Assembly (NCBI GenBank): GCA_964613585.1
Contig: CAZTHL010000054.1
Span: 1-25,676, forward strand
DNA length: 25,676 nt
Direction: 5' to 3'
Source of the DNA: CAZTHL01 sp964613585
GTDB taxonomy: Bacteria > Pseudomonadota > Alphaproteobacteria > DSM-16000 > Inquilinaceae
A model generated the notes under the pieces. It was not told where the DNA came from. It ran no database searches and was given only the letters and a program-made list of their open reading frames with translations. The translations under genes and the position numbers were made by a program. This document shows positions 7,989 through 19,083 of the stretch, piece by piece (positions within the stretch are counted from its first letter, which is position 1; every line of letters begins with the position of its first letter).

Positions 7989-9263
7989 TCAGCCGCCGAG
8001 CGCGAACCGCAGCAGGCCGTAGCCGGCGCCGGCCAGCACCGCCCAGTGCAGCGCCAGCCCGCCGCGGACCAGCAGGGCCAGGGCGGCCAGGGCGACCGCC
8101 GCATCCAGCCAAGCCACCGGCTGGTCGTCCGGCAGAAACACGGCCTCTCCAAGATAGACGCCGAGATTGAGGATGACCCCGACCACCGCGGCGGTGATCG
8201 CCGCCAGCGCCGCGCGCGCCCAGCGGTTGCCGCTCAGGCGGTCGACAAAGGGCGCGCCGGCGAAGATGAACAGGAAGCAGGGCAGGAAGGTCACATAAAG
8301 GGTGAGCAGCGCGCCGATCAGGCCCGCCAGCGCCGGCGGCAGGGCCCCCGGCTCGTTCCAGCCGGCGAAGAAGCCGACAAACTGGGTCACCAGGATGAGG
8401 GGGCCCGGCGTGGTCTCCGCCAGAGCGAGGCCGCGGACCATGTCCTCGGGCGCGAGCCACCCATAGCTCTCGACGGCCGCCTCGGCGATGTAGGGCAGCA
8501 CCGCGTAGGCGCCGCCGAAGGTCACGAAGGCGGCGGTGGTGAACAGCTCGGCTATCCCAAGGTAGGGATCCGGACCCAGTAGCAGCAGGACAAGCCCGAC
8601 CGGCACGGCCCAGAGCAGCGCGAACAGGCCGGCGAGCCCGCCGAGGCGGGCCGCGGCGCGGCGGCTCTCCGGCGCGGCCGGCGGCGCCGCCGGCTCCGGC
8701 GCGCTGCCGCTGAGCCCGGCCACGCCGAGCCGGGCGCCGGCGAGGCCGAGCGCCGCGGCGCCCAGGATGATCAGAGGAAACGGCACGCCGAGCGCGTAGA
8801 TCGAGAGGAAGGCGAGCCCGGCGAGGCCAAGCTGGGCCCAGCCGACCAGGGTGCGCCGGGCGATGCGCGCCAGCGCGGCGAGGATGATGGCCACGACCAC
8901 CGGCTGCACCCCCTCGAACAGGGCGGCGACCCAGGGAACATCGCCGTGGGCGGCGGCGACATAGGACAGGACCAGCAGCAGCAGCGCGCCCGGGACCACG
9001 AACAGGATCCCGGCGATCAGGCCGCCGGCGATGCCGTTCAGGCGCCAGCCGATATAGGTGGCCAGCTGCTGCGCCTCCGGACCCGGCAGCAGCATGCAGA
9101 AGTCGAGCGCGTGCAGGAAGGTCGACTGATCGATCCAGCGACGCCGGTCGACCAGCTCCGACTGCATCATCGCGATCTGCCCGGCCGGCCCGCCGAAGCT
9201 GATGAGCCCGAGCTTCAGCCAGTAGCGGCCGGCCTCGGCCAGGGAGGGCGGGGCGGGGGGCAT
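7989..9263 (-). CDS. chrA: Chromate transporter, full-length two-domain ChrA
   Basis: An inner-membrane protein of 424 residues from the CHR family, which exports chromate. Both halves of the long form are present. The N-terminal CHR domain has LGLISFGGPAGQIAMMQ and LPGPEAQQLATYIGW followed by hydrophobic segments. The C-terminal domain has AFVTFGGAYAVLPYIAEA and ALAETTPGPLILVTQFVGF. About ten hydrophobic stretches are visible, with an Ala/Pro-rich cytoplasmic-looking linker (SGSAPEPAAPPAAPE) between the halves. ATG 9263 is preferred because GAAGG lies 7 nt upstream. A TTG 18 codons earlier is less likely. No chrB-type regulator is next to it. Its stop is 40 nt from the convergent Lrp-type gene. 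Confidence 0.93.
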   Translation of the reverse strand: MPPAPPSLAEAGRYWLKLGLISFGGPAGQIAMMQSELVDRRRWIDQSTFLHALDFCMLLPGPEAQQLATYIGWRLNGIAGGLIAGILFVVPGALLLLVLSYVAAAHGDVPWVAALFEGVQPVVVAIILAALARIARRTLVGWAQLGLAGLAFLSIYALGVPFPLIILGAAALGLAGARLGVAGLSGSAPEPAAPPAAPESRRAAARLGGLAGLFALLWAVPVGLVLLLLGPDPYLGIAELFTTAAFVTFGGAYAVLPYIAEAAVESYGWLAPEDMVRGLALAETTPGPLILVTQFVGFFAGWNEPGALPPALAGLIGALLTLYVTFLPCFLFIFAGAPFVDRLSGNRWARAALAAITAAVVGVILNLGVYLGEAVFLPDDQPVAWLDAAVALAALALLVRGGLALHWAVLAGAGYGLLRFALGG

Positions 9264-9620
9264 GGGGGCGCCTTCATCGTCACCGGTGAGGGGCCGCCTT
9301 TGTGCCACAAGGCCCAAGCCCGGCCTAGCCTGCCGGCCCTCGCCGCCATGTCACAGGCGACGGGCGGCCGTGCGGCACGCTTGGCGCGGAACGGGGCCGC
9401 GGCGTTGCGGACGCTTCCTGCATCCGCGCACCGTCTGGAACCAACCCTGTGCTTTTGTGGCGCTATGGCAATGTCTCGAAGCTGTGCCGCCGCTCCGGGC
9501 CATCGGCCGAGCGCGTCAATCGTGATAGAGGGCAACCCTCTCCTGTCCTCACCGATGTGCGCCGGCTGTCCAGCCCGAAAGATCGCGCATGGCGCCGGCG
9601 CATGGGGACCACCGGCATGG
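9264..9620. other. Intergenic stretch without a supported gene
   Basis: About 357 nt between the chrA start and the XRE gene stop. Open frames here are GC-driven shadows with no ribosome site or motif. It should contain the chrA promoter, but I see no box convincing enough to place. Confidence 0.6.
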
Positions 9621-9965
9621 TCAGTCGGCCAGGACGCGGCAGACCGCCTCCGGAGCCCGGTCGATCAGCTTCAGAAGCAGGCGCGCGGCCCCCTCGGGAC
9701 GCCGCCGGCCCTGCTCCCACTGCTGCACCGTCCGGGCGCTGAAACCGAAGCGGGCGGCGAAGCGCTCCTGCGTGAGGCCGAGCCGCCGGCGAATCGAGCG
9801 GACATCCACCTGATCCGGAGGCAGGATGCGCGCGCCGTTGACGGTCTCGGCGGCCGGCCGCAGCGGCTGGCCGATACGGCTGGCGCCGTCCGGACGCATC
9901 TGACGGGACGAGGGCATCCAATCGCCGGAATTGACATCGATCGCGGTGTCGGTCTGCGTAACCAT
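9621..9965 (-). CDS. XRE-type helix-turn-helix protein, antitoxin-like
   Basis: A 114-residue protein. The first 50 residues are polar and probably disordered. The C-terminal half is a compact helix-turn-helix: VDVRSIRRRLGLTQERFAAR, then FGFSARTVQQWEQGRRRPEG, then a closing helix ending AVCRVLAD. The RRLGLTQERFAARFGFS...WEQGRR pattern is the one seen in HigA/NadS-type antitoxins whose genes follow a RelE/HigB-like toxin. No toxin-like frame is present in the 270 nt upstream or downstream, so this copy is an orphan or a stand-alone repressor. The ATG has AAAGG about 8 nt upstream. CtrA-like sequences lie 38-72 nt before the start. Confidence 0.82.
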   Translation of the reverse strand: MVTQTDTAIDVNSGDWMPSSRQMRPDGASRIGQPLRPAAETVNGARILPPDQVDVRSIRRRLGLTQERFAARFGFSARTVQQWEQGRRRPEGAARLLLKLIDRAPEAVCRVLAD

Positions 9966-10002
9966 GTTGCTGCCTTTCAGTCATCGTGCGTTAGGCAGGC
10001 CA

Positions 10003-10035
10003 ATGGTTAACGTGGAACGCCTAATGATCCCTTAA
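10003..10035 (-). promoter_or_regulatory. CtrA-like binding sites upstream of the XRE gene
   Basis: On the minus strand, TTAA-N7-TTAG (10035-10021) is followed by TTAACCAT (10010-10003). The known CtrA motifs of alphaproteobacteria are TTAA-N7-TTAA(C) and the shorter TTAACCAT/AACCAT form. GGTTAA and TTAACC also form an inverted repeat with 21 nt between the arms. Such A/T-rich words are rare in this GC-rich DNA. Regulation by CtrA is inferred, not shown. Confidence 0.45.
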
Positions 10036-10200
10036 CCACAAAGCAGCGACGGAGACTTTGTCGGCGGCCTACCATTATTGGTGGGCGGCCGGCCGAGGCC
10101 ACACGGATCCACGCGCGCCTTGCCGCGACATCGGGCGTCGCGGTTAACGGCGGACGGCGGCAGCGACCCTCGTCGTGACGATCAATGCGCTTCCGGGAAA

Positions 10201-10232
10201 GCCCGGGCTGCGGCAAGGCGCCGCCGCCGGGC
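10201..10232 (-). terminator. Possible terminator downstream of greA
   Basis: Immediately after the greA stop, outer arms GCCCGG (10201-10206) and CCGGGC (10227-10232) enclose an inner GCGGC/GCCGC stem. On the minus strand the stem is followed by a short CTTTCCC run. Plausible end of the carB-greA transcript. Confidence 0.4.
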
Positions 10233-10235
10233 CCG

Positions 10236-10709
10236 TCAGACGTAGGCGACGTCGACGATTTCGTACGACTTGGAGCCGTTGGGGGTGGTCACCTCGACCA
10301 CGTCGCCGACCGACTTGCCGATCAGGCCGCGGGCCAGCGGGGCGGTGATCGAGAGCCGGCCGGACTTGATGTCGGCCTCGTGCGCGCCGACCAGCTGATA
10401 GGTGTTCTCCTCGTCCGTGTCCTCGTCGGCGAGGCGGACGGTGGCCCCGAAGCGGACCTGGTCGCCGGACAGGCGCGACACGTCGATGACCTCGGCCCGG
10501 GCCAGCGCATCCTCGAGCTCGAGGACCCGGCCCTCAATGAAGCTCTGTCGCTCGCGGGCCGCGTGATACTCGGCGTTCTCGGAGAGGTCGCCGTGCTCAC
10601 GAGCCTCGGCAATCGCGGTTATGATGGCCGGTCGCTCGACCGTCTTCAAATGCTTCAACTCGTCCTGGAGACGGGTATAGCCCGCCGCCGTCATGGGCAC
10701 TTTCTCCAT
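10236..10709 (-). CDS. greA: Transcription elongation factor GreA
   Basis: Binds the RNA polymerase secondary channel and stimulates cleavage of backtracked RNA. The 157 residues match the usual length of about 158. The N-terminal coiled coil (about residues 1-75) contains MTAAGYTRLQDELKHLKTVERP and the catalytic-tip region AREHGDLSENAEYHAARERQ with its acidic pair. The C-terminal FKBP-like domain ends ITAPLARGLIGKSVGDVVEV and the PNGSKSYEIVDV motif. ATG 10709 is chosen for the AGGA 5 nt upstream and for family length. A longer in-frame start at 10781 would add 24 unrelated residues and overlap the carB stop. It follows carB by 68 nt on the same strand, a common arrangement in Rhodospirillales-like genomes, so co-transcription is likely. 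Confidence 0.97.
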   Translation of the reverse strand: MEKVPMTAAGYTRLQDELKHLKTVERPAIITAIAEAREHGDLSENAEYHAARERQSFIEGRVLELEDALARAEVIDVSRLSGDQVRFGATVRLADEDTDEENTYQLVGAHEADIKSGRLSITAPLARGLIGKSVGDVVEVTTPNGSKSYEIVDVAYV

Positions 10710-10777
10710 CGCGTTCCTGCCTTCGGGGGAAAGTTGCTTGTGGTGACCGGGGCCGCGCCGGTCGGCTCGAGGGACGC

Positions 10778-14026
<3,249 letters not shown>

Positions 14027-14366
14027 GTCCGGGGTCCGCTGTGGGCCCGCTCGGGGCCCTGGTGCCGGGGTGCCGAGGCCGGCCCGCGGGCGCGACGCGA
14101 GCCGGAGGCCGGCCTTGGAACCGGAGCGACATCGACGGTGGCTGCTTGACTGGTGATGGTGTCTCGCCGGTGCCGACCCCGTGCGGCCGGCCGCATGGCG
14201 GAGCGCGCCCCCGACCCGGCCCGCGGGCGGCCGACGAGGCCGCTGCCCGGTCCGCATCGGAAGGCTGCCGGGGTTTATAGGCCGGGTCCGCCACGCTGAA
14301 AAGGGAGGCGCCGTCCTTGGCTGGCGCCGGCAAGGGCGCGGCACGATTCGGCAGGGGCGGCATGGG
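14027..14366. other. Intergenic stretch upstream of carB
   Basis: About 340 nt between the acetyltransferase stop and the carB start. It must hold any carB leader or promoter. I see no box good enough to place and no gene. GGCGCC occurs twice (14307-14312 and 14323-14328) as a possible weak hairpin, followed on the minus strand by TCCCTTTT; this might end the acetyltransferase transcript. Confidence 0.5.
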
Positions 14367-15011
14367 CTAGAGGCCGCGGCGCAGGGTGAGCGGAGAGGTG
14401 TGGGTCTCCGGGTGCGGCGGCCGCGAGCGCGGGTTGGTGAGCGCCGTCATGACATGGTCGCGCCAAGCCCCATCGATGAACAGGTAGTCCTTGGCGTAGC
14501 CCTCAATCTTGAAGCCAAGCCGGCTCAGCAGCCGGGCGCTGCGCTCGTTGGTGGGGATGTAGTTGGCCATCACGCGATGCAGGCCGAGCTCGTCGAAGGC
14601 GAGCCGGATGGCCAGCCGGAGCGCCTCGCTCATCAGGCCGCGGCCCTCGACCCCGGCATCGATATGATAGCCCAGATGGCAGGCCTGGAACGGCCCGCGC
14701 AGGATATTGCTGAAGTTCACCTGGCCGATGATCGGTCCCGCCGGCGGTTCCGGCTGCTCGGACCCGGGCCCATTCGGCAGGCACCGCACCACCAGCCGCA
14801 CCCCCTTGTCGTGCTCGTAGAGCCACTGGGCGCACTGGACCCATTTCTGCCAGTAGGCCAGGGTGAAGAGGTCGTCCGGCAGCGGCGGCATCCACGGCCG
14901 GAGATGACCCACGTTCCGGTCGTGGAACTCGAGGAGCGGCCGCGCGTCGCTGTCCCGCGCCAGGGTCAGGCGGGTCCGCTTGCCCCGCAGATCTGGCGTG
15001 TCGAGACCCAT
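14367..15011 (-). CDS. GNAT family N-acetyltransferase, RimJ/RimL type
   Basis: A 214-residue acetyl-CoA-dependent acetyltransferase of the RimJ/RimL branch, whose best-known members acetylate the N-terminus of ribosomal proteins. Seen: RLTLARDSDARPLLEFH at the start, a CHLGYHIDAGVEGRGLMSEA block (strand beta-4 plus the acetyl-CoA pyrophosphate loop, about residues 110-130), AFDELGLHRVMANYIPTNERS, and RLLSRLGFKIEGYAKDYLFI with the final DGAWRDHVM. The C-terminal 25 residues are Pro/Arg-rich and outside the domain. The ATG has no close ribosome site; AAGGAG lies about 18 nt upstream. The gene sits between carA (194 nt upstream) and carB (340 nt downstream) on the same strand. The in vivo substrate is unknown. 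Confidence 0.9.
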   Translation of the reverse strand: MGLDTPDLRGKRTRLTLARDSDARPLLEFHDRNVGHLRPWMPPLPDDLFTLAYWQKWVQCAQWLYEHDKGVRLVVRCLPNGPGSEQPEPPAGPIIGQVNFSNILRGPFQACHLGYHIDAGVEGRGLMSEALRLAIRLAFDELGLHRVMANYIPTNERSARLLSRLGFKIEGYAKDYLFIDGAWRDHVMTALTNPRSRPPHPETHTSPLTLRRGL

Positions 15012-15086
15012 CGCCCGTCGATGCCGCTCCTTGATGCTGCCTCGCCCTGCCCGGGCCGCCGACTGCCCCGGCGTGGCGCACGATTC

Positions 15087-15109
15087 GTCGCAACCTTGGT
15101 CGCAACCTT
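15087..15109. repeat. Short direct repeat upstream of the acetyltransferase gene
   Basis: Two identical 11-bp copies, GTCGCAACCTT, separated by one base (12-bp period), about 75 nt before the acetyltransferase start. On the minus strand they follow CCTATAAGG, a possible weak -10. Could be a regulatory site or chance. Confidence 0.4.
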
Positions 15110-15205
15110 ATAGGACGGTCGCGCGCTGCCGCGAAAGGGATACCGCATCTCGCGCGGCAACCACGAGGGGCCGGGCGACGGCCCGCAGGCGCCGTCGCCG
15201 CCGGC

Positions 15206-16384
15206 TCAGGAGCCTTCGGTCGGGGCGTCGATGAGCGACACGAAGCGGTCGAACAGGTGTTGGCTGTCCTGCGGCCCCGGCGATGCCTCGGGATGGTACT
15301 GTACGGCGAACACCGGCCGGTCCCGCAGGCGGAAGCCCTCGTTCGTGCTGTCGAACAGGCTGACGTGGGTGACCTCGGCGTCGGCCGGCAGGCTTTCCGG
15401 CACCACAACAAAACCGTGGTTCTGGCTGGTGATCTCGACCCGCCCGGTCCCGAGGTCCTTGACCGGGTGATTGGCGCCGCGATGGCCGCGGCGCATCTTT
15501 TCGGTGCGCGCGCCGAGGGCCAGGGCCAGCAGCTGGTGGCCGAGGCAGATGCCGAACACCGGCTTGCCGGTCTCCACGAGGTCGCGGATCACCGGCACGG
15601 CGTAGCGCCCGGTGGCCGCGGGGTCGCCCGGCCCGTTCGACAGGAAGATGCCGTCGGGCTTGTGCCGCAGGATCTCGGCGCTTGAGGCCGTCGCGGGGAC
15701 CACGGTGACGCGGCAGCCGGCTGACGCCAGATTGCGCAGGATATTGCGCTTGGCGCCGTAGTCGACGGCGACCACGTGCCGCCGTGGCGTCTGCTGCCGG
15801 CCGTAGCCGGCGCCCAGCGACCAGGCCGTCTCGTCCCAGGTCTCGGTCTGCCGCCGGGTCACCTCGAGAGCCAGATCCATGCCGGCCAGGCCCGGCCAGG
15901 CCCGTGCCTCCTCACGCGCGGGCTCGAGGTCGGGCACCCCGTCGGGCGCGTGGACGACCACCCCGGTCGGCGCCCCCCCGTCGCGGATGCGCCGGGTCAG
16001 CGCGCGGGTGTCCACCCCGGCGATGCCGACCAGGTCGAAGGCCTTCAGCCAGTCGTCCAGATGGCGGGTGGCCCGCCAGCTCGACGGCTCCGTGATGTCC
16101 GCGCGCAGCACCACGCCGCGGGCGGCCGGCGTGGTCGTCTCCACGTCCTCGGGATTGGCGCCGACATTGCCGATGTGGGGAAAGGTGAAGGTGATGATCT
16201 GGCCGGCGTAGGATGGATCGGTAAGGATCTCTTGATATCCGGTCATCGCGGTGTTGAAGCACACCTCGCCCACGGCCCGGCCACGGGCGCCGATGCCCCG
16301 GCCCCAGAACACCGTGCCGTCGGCGAGGACGAGGGCGGCTGTGGCTCCCGGCGGGGCCGGCGGACGTAGGGCGTCGATCGGCAT
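15206..16384 (-). CDS. carA: Carbamoyl phosphate synthase small (glutaminase) subunit
   Basis: Hydrolyses glutamine and passes ammonia to CarB. The 392 residues are of normal length. The N-terminal CarA domain has ALVLADGTVFWGRGIG and GEVCFNTAMTGYQEILTDPSYAGQ. The C-terminal class I glutamine amidotransferase has FLSNGPGDP, the nucleophile in FGICLGHQLLALALG (Cys280), and the His/Glu of YHPEASPGP (His364, Glu366), so the catalytic triad is complete. ATG 16384 is well supported by GGAGAGGAG, with GAGGAG 5-6 nt upstream. A longer in-frame ATG at 16435 lacks this. It diverges from yqeY. carA and carB are separated by an acetyltransferase gene. Confidence 0.98.
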   Translation of the reverse strand: MPIDALRPPAPPGATAALVLADGTVFWGRGIGARGRAVGEVCFNTAMTGYQEILTDPSYAGQIITFTFPHIGNVGANPEDVETTTPAARGVVLRADITEPSSWRATRHLDDWLKAFDLVGIAGVDTRALTRRIRDGGAPTGVVVHAPDGVPDLEPAREEARAWPGLAGMDLALEVTRRQTETWDETAWSLGAGYGRQQTPRRHVVAVDYGAKRNILRNLASAGCRVTVVPATASSAEILRHKPDGIFLSNGPGDPAATGRYAVPVIRDLVETGKPVFGICLGHQLLALALGARTEKMRRGHRGANHPVKDLGTGRVEITSQNHGFVVVPESLPADAEVTHVSLFDSTNEGFRLRDRPVFAVQYHPEASPGPQDSQHLFDRFVSLIDAPTEGS

Positions 16385-16488
16385 GCGGCTCCTCTCCAGC
16401 GTTGCCGCCTTGCGGCGTTGAGTGCGCCGCGCCATCTAGCGGGCCCGGGCGGGGCGGCGCCGGTGTCGCGGGTCGCGAGCGCCCGATA

Positions 16489-16494
16489 TATAAT
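16489..16494 (+). promoter_or_regulatory. Consensus -10 box upstream of yqeY
   Basis: TATAAT, a perfect -10 hexamer, 31 nt before the yqeY ATG and 13-19 nt before its GAGGAGG ribosome site. The sequence at the -35 distance (TCGCGG) is a poor match. It lies in the carA-yqeY divergent region and may serve the yqeY-dnaG direction. Confidence 0.5.
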
Positions 16495-16524
16495 GCCGGC
16501 AGCACCGGTCGAGGAGGCCGTTCG

Positions 16525-16980
16525 ATGATCCGCCAGCAGCTCAACGAGGCGCTCAAGGAGGCCATGAAGGCCAAGAACCAGCGGGCGGTGGCGACGATCC
16601 GACTGATCCTGGCCGCGCTCAAGGATCGCGACATCGCCGCCCGCTCCCGCGGCAACACCGACGGCATCCCCGACCATGAGATCCTGGCGATGCTGCAGAC
16701 CATGGTGCGGCAGCGCAAGGAAAGCATCGAGATGTATGAGCAGGGCGGCCGGCTCGACCTGGTCGAGGGCGAGCAGGAGGAGATCGAGATCATCCAGGGC
16801 TTCCTGCCGCCGCAGATGAACGAGGAGGAGACCCGTCGCGCGGTGCGCGAGGTGATCGACGACATCGGCGCCCGGGGGCTCAAGGATGTCGGCCGTTGCA
16901 TGGCCGAGCTGCGCGGCCGCTACGCCGGACGCATGGACTATGGCCGCGCCAGCAACATGGTCCGCCACGTGCTTGGCTGA
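16525..16980 (+). CDS. yqeY: GatB/YqeY domain-containing protein
   Basis: A 151-residue protein of the YqeY family, related to the tail domain of the GatB amidotransferase subunit and suspected to contact tRNA; its precise role is not settled. Seen: MIRQQLNEALKEAMKAKNQ (the family's opening helix), RLILAALKDRDIAAR, a middle MVRQRKESIEMYEQGGR segment, EIIQGFLPPQMNEEE, and a closing KDVGRCMAELRGRYAGRMDYGRAS block, the KxMGxVM/L..GR.D-type motif that ends these proteins. The ATG is well placed 8 nt after GAGGAGG. It lies directly upstream of dnaG, a recurring position for this family in alphaproteobacteria. A CCCGCC...GGCGGG hairpin (16981-16999) follows the stop and may attenuate readthrough into dnaG. 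Confidence 0.95.
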   Translation: MIRQQLNEALKEAMKAKNQRAVATIRLILAALKDRDIAARSRGNTDGIPDHEILAMLQTMVRQRKESIEMYEQGGRLDLVEGEQEEIEIIQGFLPPQMNEEETRRAVREVIDDIGARGLKDVGRCMAELRGRYAGRMDYGRASNMVRHVLG

Positions 16981-17068
16981 CCCGCCGGCACCGGGCGGGC
17001 GCCCTCGAAGCGGGCGACGCAAGACCCGGCGGCCCGGTCGGTCGGCTTGCCGCGACACCGGATCCCGC

Positions 17069-17116
17069 CGGCGCTCTACCCGGCCGGCGCTCTACCCGGC
17101 CGGCGCTCTACCCGGC
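17069..17116. repeat. Three perfect 16-bp tandem repeats upstream of dnaG
   Basis: The unit CGGCGCTCTACCCGGC occurs three times without mismatch at 17069, 17085 and 17101, in the yqeY-dnaG gap, 87 nt before the dnaG start. It may come from slippage and could vary in copy number between strains. Confidence 0.9.
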
Positions 17117-17202
17117 CTGCGGACGATCGGCGATAACGCGGCGTCCGGGCCGGGTGGAGCGAGGCGAAGCCCAATCCCTGTCCTGCGCGAGATCGGACCG
17201 CC

Positions 17203-19083
17203 ATGCCGCTGCCGCCGCATTTCCTCGACCAGTTGCGCGACCGGGTGGTCCTGTCCGAGGTGGTCGGCCGGCGGGTGCCGCTGACGCGCGCGGGTCGCGA
17301 GCTCAAGGCCTGCTGTCCGTTCCACACCGAGAAGACCCCGAGCTTCACCGTCAACGACCGGAAGGGCTTCTTCCACTGCTTCGGCTGCGGCGCGCACGGC
17401 GACGTCATCGGCTTCGTCATGCGCCACGACCGGCTCGGCTTCCTCGAGGCGGTCGAGCTGCTGGCCGGCCAGGCCGGGCTCGAGGTGCCCAGGCCGACGC
17501 CCCAGGAGCGGGCCCGTTTCGAGCAGCAGAAGGGCCTGCACGAGCTGATCGAGGCGGCCTGCCGCTTCTTCGAGGCGCAGCTGCGGACCCCGGCCGGCCG
17601 CGCCGCGCTCGACCACCTGCGCGGCCGCGGCCTGGACGACGAGACCATCGCCCGCTTCCGGCTGGGCTACGCGCCCGCCGACGGCCGGGCGCTGCTGCGC
17701 GCGCTCGGCGAGCAGGGCTTCGGCGAGGCGGCGGTCATCGAGGCCGGCCTGGCGCGGACGCCGGAGCCCGGGGCGGACCGTGCCGCGCCGCGCCCATATG
17801 CGTTCTTCCGTCACCGGGTGATGTTCCCGGTGGGCGACCGGCGCGGCCGGGTGGTGGCCTTCGGCGCGCGCAAGCTGGAGGGCGACGGGCCGAAGTACCT
17901 TAACAGTCCGGACGGCCCGCTCTTTCACAAGGGCCAGCTGCTGTTCAACCTGTCGCGCGCGCGCATGGCGGCCGGGCCCGAGGCGGTGGCCGGCGAGGCC
18001 CAGCCGGTGATTGTCGCCGAGGGCTACATGGACGTGATCGCGCTGGCGCGGGCCGGCTTCGCCGCGGCGGTGGCGCCGCTCGGCACCGCGCTCACCGAGG
18101 CGCAGATCCTCGAGCTGTGGCGGCTCGACCGGTTGCCGATCCTCTGCTTCGACGGCGACGAGGCGGGGCGCCGGGCGGCGTGGCGCGCGGCCGAGCGGGT
18201 GCTGCCGCTGCTGAAGCCGGACCATTCCGTCCGGGTCGCCTTCATGCCGCCGGGGGAGGACCCCGACACCCTGCTGCGCACCCGGGGACGCGCGGCGATG
18301 CAGACGGTGCTGGACGAGGCCATGCCGCTCATCGACTTCGTCTGGTCGACCATCCGCGGGGAAACCGTGTCCAGCACCCCGGAGGCCAAGGCCGCGATCC
18401 CGCTGCGCTTGAGCCGGCTTGCCTACACCATACAGGATCCGGTGATCCGCAAGCTCTACTCGCGTCAGCTGCACGACCGCTTCTACCAGCAGGGGCGCCG
18501 CCAGCTTGGCTTCGTTGCCAGGGGGCACCATGCCAAGCCGGTCGACGAGAGTCCGGTCAAGGGCGTCAAGCGCCCGACGAATGACGTGCTTCTGGTCGCG
18601 TCGCTCATTCACGAGCCGGCCGTCTACGGAGACTTCATTGAAAACGTGCAGGAAGTTTTCTTCGAGAATGAATATACCGACGCCGTCTTTAATATTGCCG
18701 TGCGCTTCATCGAAGATGAACAAGTCTCCGATGGCGAACTCTTGCAAAACATGTTGGTGGAGCTTGATGAAAATCTGCGTGACGTGGTCAACGCAATGCG
18801 TCTCCATTACAAAACGCATGTAAACAGAAAGGGTCGTGAGCCGAGTTATCAGAGAGCTGTCTTTCTTGATATATTGAGATCTTCGCAGATTGTCCGGATT
18901 GAACGTGAGCTTCAAAGCATAGATTGTGACGGTGATAATCATCGCGGTGACGAGGAGGCGGCAAGGCGCCTCCGTCGGTATCAGTTTCTCGAGGCTGAGC
19001 GACGGCGTTTGCTGTCTGAGCAGGATTATCTGTTGAACGGCGACTTTCCGGAACCGTCCTATCAGGGCTCGGCGGCCGCATGA
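17203..19083 (+). CDS. dnaG: DNA primase
   Basis: Synthesises RNA primers for replication. The 626 residues are of normal length. The N-terminal zinc-binding domain has CPFHTEKTPSFTV and FHCFGCGAHGD (ligands Cys38, His41, Cys59, Cys62). The RNA polymerase core contains YLNSPDGPLFHKGQLLFNL. The TOPRIM domain has VAEGYMDVIAL (Glu273) and the metal-binding FDGDEAGRRAA (Asp317, Asp319). A helical C-terminal region for DnaB contact follows. The ATG has only a weak upstream GGA. From about codon 470 to the end the gene is strikingly less GC-rich, with many AAT, GAA, ATA, TTT and CTT codons, unlike the first two thirds; the frame stays intact. It lies in the yqeY-dnaG-rpoD order, a variant of the macromolecular-synthesis operon. 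Confidence 0.98.
   Translation: MPLPPHFLDQLRDRVVLSEVVGRRVPLTRAGRELKACCPFHTEKTPSFTVNDRKGFFHCFGCGAHGDVIGFVMRHDRLGFLEAVELLAGQAGLEVPRPTPQERARFEQQKGLHELIEAACRFFEAQLRTPAGRAALDHLRGRGLDDETIARFRLGYAPADGRALLRALGEQGFGEAAVIEAGLARTPEPGADRAAPRPYAFFRHRVMFPVGDRRGRVVAFGARKLEGDGPKYLNSPDGPLFHKGQLLFNLSRARMAAGPEAVAGEAQPVIVAEGYMDVIALARAGFAAAVAPLGTALTEAQILELWRLDRLPILCFDGDEAGRRAAWRAAERVLPLLKPDHSVRVAFMPPGEDPDTLLRTRGRAAMQTVLDEAMPLIDFVWSTIRGETVSSTPEAKAAIPLRLSRLAYTIQDPVIRKLYSRQLHDRFYQQGRRQLGFVARGHHAKPVDESPVKGVKRPTNDVLLVASLIHEPAVYGDFIENVQEVFFENEYTDAVFNIAVRFIEDEQVSDGELLQNMLVELDENLRDVVNAMRLHYKTHVNRKGREPSYQRAVFLDILRSSQIVRIERELQSIDCDGDNHRGDEEAARRLRRYQFLEAERRRLLSEQDYLLNGDFPEPSYQGSAAA

Noticed and set aside
14027..14344. 106-codon N-terminal extension of CarB
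   Set aside because: Arg/Pro-rich, unlike any CarB start. CarB length and motifs fit the ATG at 14026.
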